Assembly (NCBI RefSeq): GCF_012396365.1
Contig: NZ_JAAXPG010000004.1
Location: 233,642-297,641, forward strand
From: Nocardiopsis alborubida
Lineage (GTDB): Bacteria; Actinomycetota; Actinomycetes; Streptosporangiales; Streptosporangiaceae
Reading direction: 5' to 3'
DNA length: 64,000 nucleotides
The notes beneath the pieces were generated by a model. It was given only the letters and a program-made list of their open reading frames with translations. It did no database searches and was not told where the DNA came from. Numbering within the stretch: position 1 is the stretch's first letter; the number at the start of each line of letters is the position of its first letter. Of this stretch, positions 57,835 through 64,000 are shown piece after piece. The translations under genes and the position numbers were made by a program.

Positions 57835-58505
57835 CGGACCACCCGCCCCTGGGTCGCGTCGTAGCGGTCGCAGAAGGTGCGCATCCGCTGGCGCCGGGCT
57901 CTGAGAGCCAGAGCGAAGACGGCGAATCCGGCGAAGAGGGAAATGTTGTTCAGACCTATCGCCATGAGGGTGGGGTCCTCGTTCCGGAAGCCTCGCACGA
58001 GCAGGAACACACTGTTGCCGATCATCAGTCCGTTCAGGGCGAGACAGCCGATCAGCCCCCAACGGGGCAGCACCAGACCGAAGGACCTGAGGTGTACTCC
58101 GGCGTGGACACGCGCGAGGAAATTGGTCCAGGGGTCACCGCCCATGACGGCGCTGCTGGACAGAATCCGCGCCTCACGCAGTTGTTCGCGCGTCGTCCAT
58201 GGAGGCAGGTTCTTCGGGTGCACCGCGTCCAAGGACGCGGTGAGAAACAGAGCGAGGACGTTGAACACGGGAAGAGGAACCAACAAGGCGGTTCCGAGAG
58301 TGTCGGAGAAGGTCGCGGCCGCGTCCGCCCAGGCGGGGTCCACGCCGAACCAGACGAGATCCCTCATGACGACATGGAGGCCCTTCACCACCGCAAGGAT
58401 GACGAGGAGCAGGAAGGACGTGATCCAGCAGACCATCATCACGCCGAACCCCGGGCCGTACAGGTCCGTATAGCTCGGGACACGGGCGTTCGGGGGCTGG
58501 TGCAC
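57831..58505 (-). CDS. Membrane protein of unknown function
   Basis: 224 residues with four probable helices: VMMVCWITSFLLLVILAVVK (about 22-41), LGTALLVPLPVFNVLALFLT, WGLIGCLALNGLMIGNSVFLL and LFAGFAVFALAL. Between helices 2 and 3 is a soluble loop with PPWTTREQLREARILSSSAV. It shares a design with the following gene (loop with a REA-type helix between hydrophobic pairs), so the two may be distant paralogues acting together. Coupled to it by ATGA. Confidence 0.72.
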   Translation of the reverse strand: MHQPPNARVPSYTDLYGPGFGVMMVCWITSFLLLVILAVVKGLHVVMRDLVWFGVDPAWADAAATFSDTLGTALLVPLPVFNVLALFLTASLDAVHPKNLPPWTTREQLREARILSSSAVMGGDPWTNFLARVHAGVHLRSFGLVLPRWGLIGCLALNGLMIGNSVFLLVRGFRNEDPTLMAIGLNNISLFAGFAVFALALRARRQRMRTFCDRYDATQGRVVR

Positions 58506-58637
58506 GCATCCTCCGCGGGCCCGGGGCAGGGGGAAGCGCGGTCGGGCCGGTGCCGCGCCTGCCCGAATCCTAGACGGGACAGGGCGTTCCGGGCGCGGCG
58601 TGACCGCCTTCGGTCGCGGCCGGAGGCCCGGCCACCC

Positions 58638-60812
58638 TCAGTCCTCCGACAGCCACTCCGATCCCTCGGGCCACTCCGGTTCCTCCGCCCCTCGCGGTCC
58701 CTCCAGCGGCAGCCGCACCGTGAACGTGGTCCCCTCGCCGACGGTGCTCTCCACCGCCACCGACCCGCCGTGCAGCTCCACCAGGTTGCGCACGATGGCC
58801 AGCCCCAGCCCGCTCCCGCCGGTGCGCCGGTTGCGCGACTTGTCCGCCCGCCAGAACCGGTCGAACACGTGCGGCAGGTCCTCCGCCGGGATGCCCACAC
58901 CGGTGTCGGACACCTCGACGACCGCCTCCCCGTCCGAGCGGCGCGCCCGCACGGTCACCGTCCCGGGCGCCGGGGTGTGCCGCAGCGCGTTCCCCAGCAG
59001 GTTCCCGACCACCTGCACCAGCCGGGTCCGGTCGGCGACGACCACCACTTCCCCGGCCTCGTCCCCGGCCTCCGCCACCAGCCGCAGCCCGGCCCCGGCG
59101 GCCCTCAGCCGCTGGCTGTCCACCACCTGCTCCACGAGCGCCCCGGCGTCCACCGGCTCCGGGGACAGCCGCAGCTTGCCCGCGTCCGCCAGCGCCAGGT
59201 CCTGGAGGTCGTCGACGATGTCCTGGAGCAGCAGAGTCTCGCCGACCAGCATCCCCATCCGCTCCCGGTCCAGGTCGGCGACCCCGTCCTGGGCCGCCTC
59301 CAGCCAGCCGCGCAGGTTGCTCAGCGGCGTCCGCAGTTCGTGCGAGACGTCGCTGACCATCGCCCGGCGCTGCTTCTCCAACCGCTCCAGGTGCTCGGCC
59401 ATCTCGTTGAACGCGTCCGCCAGCTGCCCGATCTCCCCGGAGTCGCGCACCTCCACCCGCGAGCGCCCGCGTCCCTCGCGCATCCGCCGCACCGCGTCGG
59501 TGAGCGCGCGCACCGGGCGGACGAGCCGCGTGGACACCGCCACGCTCACCACCACCGTCAGCACCAGCACCAGCAGAACCACGCCGAATACCCGCACCAG
59601 GCCCTCGCCGGTCAGCGGCACGACGCCCGACGCCTCCGCCCCGGGATCGTCGGTGAACAGCAGCGCCGCCGGTGCCACGTAGGGGTCCAGCTGATCGCGC
59701 CGGGCGGAGTCCAGGCACGCGGAGGTGCGCGCGTCGAACCTCGGCGGCTCGGGAGGCGCTCCGGACCCCGATGCGCCCGACTCCTCGACCGCCGCCCCAG
59801 GAGGTCGCTCCTCCGCGGGTACGGGGGACCACGCCGGTTCCTGCACCGGCGCCGGTTCGTCCCGCGCGGGAGGTGCGTCCGAGCCCCCGGTCGCGCCCCG
59901 GTCCCGCGCGGACGGTTCCACGGGCACGGGGTCCGCGCCCCTGCCGGGAGCGATCGGCTCCTCCCCGGGCGGAGCCCAGGACCCGGTCTCGTCCTCGGGC
60001 ATCCCGGGTTCGCGCGGAGCGCGGGCCTCGTCCGCGAGGCCACCCGGGGGCGTCGCGGAGTCGAAGGGCGACGCCACGGGAACCCCGAGGGCCCCGTCCA
60101 TCCGGTACTCCGCCTCCACCTCCTCGGGAGCCTCCACACCCAGGCAGGTCCTGACCAGGCCGTTCAACTCGTCCAGCGCCTCCCGCTCGCCGTCGGTCGG
60201 CTCCTCCAGCGCCTCCAGCCCGCAGTCCAGCCACGCGTACCGGTCCGCCTGGGCCACGGTGACGGCGGGGCGTCCGCTCGGCCCGGCCTCCACCTCCACG
60301 GCCAGCCCGTACAGGTCGCGCAGGCAGCCGGCGGTGTTCTCCGCGGTCTCGGCCAACCGGACCCGCTCCGGCTCCGACAGCGCGAACGGCCCCACGGCCC
60401 GGGGATCGATGCGCCCGGTGACGTCGGAGGCGAGGGTGACGTCCACCGCCAGCGGGTCGACCACCGAGGTCGTCCGCGGCGGGAGCGGCCGGGCCTCCTG
60501 GGCCGAGTCGGCGATCAGGCCACGGTTCTCGGTGGTCAGGACGATCCGCCGTCCCGTCTCCTCGGACAGCCGTCCCACGGTCCCGCCCACGCCGTCCCAC
60601 CCGGAGTGGGCGGCGGCGTAGGCGACGAGCGTGTCGTGGATGCGGGTGTCCACGGCCAGGGTCTCCCCCTGCTGCACGGTGAGCGACTCCGACGTCCTCT
60701 GCACCGCCAGCCACGCCGTCGCGAAGATCGAGCAGACCGCCACCAGCACCGAACTCGCCAGCAGGCGCGCCAGCAGGCTGTGCCGCAGCGCGCCCCTACG
60801 CCGAGCGGTCAT
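58638..60812 (-). CDS. Sensor histidine kinase with large disordered extracytoplasmic domain
   Basis: 724-residue OmpR-partner kinase. First helix LLASSVLVAVCSIFATAWLAV (about 14-34), then an extracytoplasmic region to about 400. Its first part resembles a folded sensor; its second part (about 265-360) is Pro/Glu/Ser/Gly-rich and looks disordered. Second helix near 405 (GLVRVFGVVLLVLVLTVVVSV), HAMP, HisKA VSDVSHELRTPLSNLRG (His491), HATPase N box LGNALRHTPAPG, G1 DTGVGIPAE, F box FDRFWRADKSRNR, G2 GGSGLGLAIVR. Overlaps the response-regulator gene by 17 bp, so they are one operon. Confidence 0.93.
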   Translation of the reverse strand: MTARRRGALRHSLLARLLASSVLVAVCSIFATAWLAVQRTSESLTVQQGETLAVDTRIHDTLVAYAAAHSGWDGVGGTVGRLSEETGRRIVLTTENRGLIADSAQEARPLPPRTTSVVDPLAVDVTLASDVTGRIDPRAVGPFALSEPERVRLAETAENTAGCLRDLYGLAVEVEAGPSGRPAVTVAQADRYAWLDCGLEALEEPTDGEREALDELNGLVRTCLGVEAPEEVEAEYRMDGALGVPVASPFDSATPPGGLADEARAPREPGMPEDETGSWAPPGEEPIAPGRGADPVPVEPSARDRGATGGSDAPPARDEPAPVQEPAWSPVPAEERPPGAAVEESGASGSGAPPEPPRFDARTSACLDSARRDQLDPYVAPAALLFTDDPGAEASGVVPLTGEGLVRVFGVVLLVLVLTVVVSVAVSTRLVRPVRALTDAVRRMREGRGRSRVEVRDSGEIGQLADAFNEMAEHLERLEKQRRAMVSDVSHELRTPLSNLRGWLEAAQDGVADLDRERMGMLVGETLLLQDIVDDLQDLALADAGKLRLSPEPVDAGALVEQVVDSQRLRAAGAGLRLVAEAGDEAGEVVVVADRTRLVQVVGNLLGNALRHTPAPGTVTVRARRSDGEAVVEVSDTGVGIPAEDLPHVFDRFWRADKSRNRRTGGSGLGLAIVRNLVELHGGSVAVESTVGEGTTFTVRLPLEGPRGAEEPEWPEGSEWLSED

Positions 60813-61500
60813 CGCTCTTCCCCACGAGCTTGTAGCCGACGCCGTAGACGGTGACCAGCCGCACCGGCCTGCGCGGGTTCGGCTCCAGCTTCCGGCGCAG
60901 GTTCTTCACGTGCACGTCGATGGTGCGCTCGGTGATGAACCGGCTCATGCCGTGGATGTGCTCCAGTAACTGGGCGCGGGTCAGGACCCGGCCCGGCTGG
61001 GCGGCGAGCGCGGCGAGCAGCTGGAACTCGGCGGGCGTGCACGTGACCGGGGCCCCGTCCACCCGCACCGCGTGGCGCGACGGGTCCACCGCGACCGGGC
61101 CCGCGCGCAGCACCCGGTCCGCGTCGTCGGGGTCCCTGCGCGACCGGCGCAGCAGCGTGCGCACCCGCGCCATCAGCTCACGCGGGCTGTAGGGCTTGGT
61201 GACGTAGTCGTCCGCGCCCAGGTCGAGCCCGGTCAGCAGGTCCTCCTCGGTGGAGCGGGCGGTGAGCATCAGCACCGCCACGTCGGACTCCGCGCGCAGG
61301 GCCCGGCACGCGTCGAGGCCGCTCATGACCGGCATCATCACGTCCAGGACGACCAGGTCGGGGCGGTCCCGGTGGTGCGCCGCGACCGCCGCGCGCCCGT
61401 CGTGCACGACGCGGACGAAGTGCCCCTCGTGCTCCAGGTAGCGCCGGATCAGGTCGGCCTGGTTGACGTCGTCCTCGGCGACCAGCACATGCGCGCACAC
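60796..61500 (-). CDS. OmpR/PhoB-family response regulator
   Basis: 234 residues. Receiver: acidic pair in VLVAEDDVNQ, phospho-acceptor in LVVLDVMMPVMSG (about 53), Thr in LMLTARS, Lys in YVTKPYSPRELM. Winged-helix effector with CTPAEFQLLAALAAQPG, ERTIDVHVKNLRRKL and TVYGVGYKLV. GTG start at 61500 with GGAGG 5 bp upstream. It pairs with the kinase that follows. Divergent from the L,D-transpeptidase gene across 220 bp, so cell-wall control is a plausible role. Confidence 0.95.
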   Translation of the reverse strand: MCAHVLVAEDDVNQADLIRRYLEHEGHFVRVVHDGRAAVAAHHRDRPDLVVLDVMMPVMSGLDACRALRAESDVAVLMLTARSTEEDLLTGLDLGADDYVTKPYSPRELMARVRTLLRRSRRDPDDADRVLRAGPVAVDPSRHAVRVDGAPVTCTPAEFQLLAALAAQPGRVLTRAQLLEHIHGMSRFITERTIDVHVKNLRRKLEPNPRRPVRLVTVYGVGYKLVGKSDDRSA

Positions 61501-61720
61501 GGTGACCTCCGATCGGCTTCCGGCCCGGTCGGGCTCGGTGCGGCTCGATCGTACGCGCGTGCGCGAGGGCGCCGGAGCGGGGCTTCGGAGCCGCCGCAGG
61601 TCACCACACGGGACACACACGACGGGCACACGGGTTCTTCACATTCGTCGGCCAGTGTTCGTTGTCGTCCGGAGCGCGAGCACACCGGACGCCTCCCCAA
61701 GCAAAGCCGGATGGAATCCC

Positions 61721-62482
61721 ATGCGCCCAACGATGCCCGTGAGCCCCACCCGGGTTCTGACGTCCCTCGCGGTCGCCGCTGCCCTGGCAGCGCTCACGGC
61801 CTGTTCGTCCGCCCCGGCCGACGAACCGGCCTCGGAGGAGGCGGCCGCCGACACCGCCGACACCGCCGGGGACGGCGGTGCCGAGGGTGTGGAGATCGCG
61901 ACGGTCCTCGGCGACGGGGTCGACGTGCACGCCGAGCCCGGCGGCGAGGAGGTGCTGCACACCCTCGCGAGTCCGAACGACTTCGGGGTGGAGCGGGCGT
62001 TCCTCGTCGAGCGCAACGAGGGCGAGTGGCTCCAGGTGCTGCTGCCGGTCCGACCCAACGGCAGCACGGGCTGGGTCAGGAGCGAGGAGGTGTCGCTGAC
62101 CTCCACGGGGTACCGCGTGGAGGTCGACACCGGCGACTTCGCGTTCACCGTCTTCGACGGGGACGAGCAGGTGCGCACCGGCGTGATCGGCACGGGGGAG
62201 GGCGAGACTCCCACTCCCGAGGGCCGCTACTACTTCACCGAGCTGCTCCAGCCGCCGGACCCGGAGGGGCCCTACGGGGTCTACGCCTTCGGCCTGAGCG
62301 GGTTCTCCGAGACGTTGGAGACGTTCGCGGGCGGGCCCGGCCAGCTCGCCGTGCACGGCACCAACGACGAGGACGCCCTGGGCCGCCAGGTCAGCCACGG
62401 GTGCGTCCGGGTCTCCAACGAGGACATCACCTGGATGGCCGAGAACCTGCCGATCGGCACCCCGGTCGAGATCTCCGCGTGA
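61721..62482 (+). CDS. Lipoprotein L,D-transpeptidase (YkuD) with SH3-like domain
   Basis: 253 residues. Lipobox LTAC near residue 27 after a hydrophobic signal, so it is anchored in the outer leaflet. An Ala/Asp/Glu-rich stretch is followed by a bacterial SH3-like region (about 55-120: VLGDGVDVHAEPGG, EWLQVLLPV, GWVRSEEVSL). YkuD catalytic domain from about 125 with VHGTNDEDALG (His212) and VSHGCVRVSNED (His226, Cys228). It forms or edits 3-3 peptidoglycan cross-links. The open frame extends upstream to 61463 but the ATG at 61721 gives the expected signal. It begins a tandem duplication with the next gene. Confidence 0.93.
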   Translation: MRPTMPVSPTRVLTSLAVAAALAALTACSSAPADEPASEEAAADTADTAGDGGAEGVEIATVLGDGVDVHAEPGGEEVLHTLASPNDFGVERAFLVERNEGEWLQVLLPVRPNGSTGWVRSEEVSLTSTGYRVEVDTGDFAFTVFDGDEQVRTGVIGTGEGETPTPEGRYYFTELLQPPDPEGPYGVYAFGLSGFSETLETFAGGPGQLAVHGTNDEDALGRQVSHGCVRVSNEDITWMAENLPIGTPVEISA

Positions 62483-62549
62483 GCCGACCGGCTCCGGACC
62501 GCCGCGCGGGACGGTATCCCGCGCACACGAACCACACACGAGGACTGCC

Positions 62550-62945
62550 ATGCGTCTGAAGCACTACCTGATCGTCGCCGGTTTCGCGGCCGCCGCCCTG
62601 TTCGGCGGATCCCCCGCCTGGGCCGACGACGCGGTCAACCCCTCCGCGGCCCCCGCCCCGATCGACTGCCCGGCGGACCCCTCCCAGGAGCCCGCGCCGC
62701 CCGCTGAGGAGACCGGTGCGTGGGCGCCCGGCGAGGAGGTCCCGGGTGAGGAGTCCGGTGCGTGGGCGCCCGGCGAGGAGGTTCCGAGTGAGGAGCCCGG
62801 TGCGGGGGTCGAGCCGTGCGACAGCTCGGCGCCGCCCGCCGAGGAGGACGAAGCGGCCGAGCAGGAGCAGCGGGACCGCGAGCGGGAGATCGAGGAGGCC
62901 GGGGCTCCCGTCCCCATGCCTGCGGACCCCAACTACACCGGCTGA
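62550..62945 (+). CDS. Secreted Pro/Glu-rich protein
   Basis: 131 residues. Signal sequence (HYLIVAGFAAAALFGGSPAWA-DD, cleavage about 26). The mature part is acidic with two copies of a SGAWAPGEEVPGEE-like unit and two Cys. It ends PADPNYTG. Unknown function. It lies 67 bp after the L,D-transpeptidase and is duplicated with it, so the two may form a functional set at the cell surface. Confidence 0.8.
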   Translation: MRLKHYLIVAGFAAAALFGGSPAWADDAVNPSAAPAPIDCPADPSQEPAPPAEETGAWAPGEEVPGEESGAWAPGEEVPSEEPGAGVEPCDSSAPPAEEDEAAEQEQRDREREIEEAGAPVPMPADPNYTG

Positions 62946-63114
62946 CCAGCTGATCCACGACCGGTGTCACCCCGTGGCGCGCACGGGGTGACACCGCGGG
63001 GACGGGGCCCGCCGCACACGCGGCGGGCCCTCTCCGCGTGCCCCGGCCTTGTGCCTCCTGCGCGTGCACGGGTTGCGTGCCCGGTCGCCGGTCGCCGGTC
63101 GTCCCCGCACAGGG

Positions 63115-63771
63115 GCTTCGTCCGGCCGACGAACCGGCGTCGGAGGAGGCGGCCGCCGACACCGCAGGGAACGGCGCCGCTGAGGGTGTGGAGATCGCGA
63201 CGGTCCTCGGCGACGGGGTCGACGTGCACGCCGAGCCCGGTGGCGGGGAGATGTTGCACACCCTCGCGAGTCCGAACGACTTCGGGGTGGAGCGGGCGTT
63301 CCTCGTCGAGCGCAACGAGGGCGGGTGGCTCCAGGTGCTGCTGCCGGTCCGACCGAACGGTGGCACGAGCTGGGTGAGGAGCGAGGAGGTGTCGCTGACC
63401 TCCACGGGGTACCGCGTGGAGGTCGACACCGGCGACTTCGCGTTCACCGTCTTCGACGGGGACGAGGAGGTGCGCACCGGCGTGATCGGCACGGGGAGGG
63501 CGAGGCTCCCGCCCCAGAGGGCCGCTACTATTTCACCGAGCTGCTCCAGCCGCCGGACCCGGAGGGGCCCTACGGGGTCTACGCCTTCGGCCTGAGCGGG
63601 TTCTCCGAGACGTTCGCGGGCGGGCCCGGCCAGCTCGCCGTGCAGGGCACCAGCGACGAGGACGCGCTGGGTCGCCAGGTCAGCCACGGGTGCGTCCGGG
63701 TCTCCAACGAGGACATCACCTGGATGGCCGAGAACCTGCCGATCGGCACCCCGGTCGAGATCTCCGCGTGA
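63115..63771 (+). pseudogene. Decayed duplicate of the L,D-transpeptidase
   Basis: Aligns with 61823-62482 at an offset of about 1.29-1.30 kb. Defects: the signal peptide and lipobox are missing, replaced by unrelated sequence before PADEPASEEAA. One G is lost in a G-run (63493-63496; five G in the intact copy), shifting the frame. A three-codon deletion (TLE) follows. The catalytic-loop His of HGTND is Gln (VQGTSD). The SHGCVRVSNED motif survives in the second frame. It is most likely a dead copy. Confidence 0.88.
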
Positions 63772-63838
63772 GCCGACCGGCTCCGGATCGCCGCGCGGGA
63801 CGGTATCCCGCGCACACGAACCACACACGAGGACTGCC

Positions 63839-64000
63839 ATGCGTCTGAAGCACTACCTGATCGTCGCCGGTTTCGCGGCCGCCGCCCTGTTCGGCGGATC
63901 CCCCGCCTGGGCTGATGACGCGATCTCCCCCTCCGAGACCCCCGACTACCCCACCGCGGCCCCTGACTACCCCTCCGCGATCCCCGAGTACCCCTCCGAG
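63839..64000 (+). CDS. Second copy of the secreted Pro/Glu-rich protein (runs off window)
   Basis: The first 27 or so residues are identical to the protein at 62550 (MRLKHYLIVAG...SPAWADDA), then it diverges into PDYPTAAPDYPSA-type repeats until the window ends. 5' part only; the start and ribosome region are duplicated with the intact copy. Confidence 0.85.
   Translation, partial: MRLKHYLIVAGFAAAALFGGSPAWADDAISPSETPDYPTAAPDYPSAIPEYPSE

Larger units (their letters stand above)
61823..64000 (+). repeat. Tandem duplication of L,D-transpeptidase plus secreted-protein genes
   Basis: Unit 1 starts near 61823 and unit 2 near 63115. The offset is 1299 bp early in the transpeptidase, then 1289 bp after a 1-base and a 9-base deletion. 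Identity is high (long identical runs at 61891/63190 and around 62420/63709). Unit 2 continues past the window end. Confidence 0.85.

Noticed and set aside
61463..61720. Long N-terminal extension of the L,D-transpeptidase
   Set aside because: It would bury the signal peptide and lipobox; the ATG at 61721 gives a normal lipoprotein start.

Overview
The DNA is very GC-rich with strong G/C third-position bias. GTG starts, ATGA/GTGA overlaps between co-transcribed genes, DUF397/XRE-DUF5753 pairs, a BldC-like protein, LuxR-type two-component systems and a LanB/LanC cluster all point to a filamentous actinomycete. A Nocardiopsis-like organism is my best guess, but nothing in the window proves the genus. 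No tRNA, rRNA, transposase or integrase was recognised.

Layout. 1-4.3 kb: a divergent catabolic module (Asp/Glu racemase-like protein and DUF3830 protein leftward; D-2-hydroxyacid dehydrogenase and amidase rightward) with two copies of a GATTGTTGACAATC operator between the arms. 4.5-7.1 kb: a convergent DevR/DevS-like two-component pair. 7.4-13.2 kb: envelope proteins (a secreted protein, a repeat-rich exported protein, an LCP cell-wall ligase, a membrane protein with a histone-H1-like tail). 13.5-19.1 kb: a ROK regulator divergent from zwf-edd-eda, an Entner-Doudoroff operon closed by a strong terminator. 19.5-33.0 kb: a class I lanthipeptide cluster with a 59-residue precursor, an attenuator-like hairpin, a luciferase-like (possibly F420) oxidoreductase, LanB, LanC, a one-chain double ABC exporter, a methyltransferase, an unknown helical protein, a P450 and an atypical LuxR regulator.

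33.1-46 kb: two TetR regulators, an NmrA-like oxidoreductase, an ABC-F protein behind an overlapping upstream ORF, 3-methyladenine glycosylase, an ABC efflux operon with a PadR-like operator, a ribbon-helix-helix/PIN toxin-antitoxin pair, and a heterodimeric ABC exporter whose two ATPase domains have lost complementary motifs. 46-52.3 kb: a P-loop NTPase followed by a membrane-anchored periplasmic-binding-fold protein, a 17-repeat type I-E-like CRISPR array with no cas genes in view, and a 36-residue peptide gene coupled to a PIMT-like methyltransferase. 52.4-55.2 kb: DUF397 and XRE-DUF5753 genes facing a coupled run of small genes ending in a BldC-like protein. 55.3-57.2 kb: a DrrAB-like exporter with the same operator as the NmrA gene. 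57.2-61.5 kb: two small membrane proteins (one frameshifted) and an OmpR-type two-component system. 61.7-64 kb: a tandem duplication of an L,D-transpeptidase and a secreted protein; the second transpeptidase is a pseudogene.

The most promising material for new biology is the lanthipeptide cluster, the NTPase/binding-protein pair beside the orphan CRISPR array, the small peptide-methyltransferase pair, the ABC-F leader ORF and the asymmetric ABC exporter.
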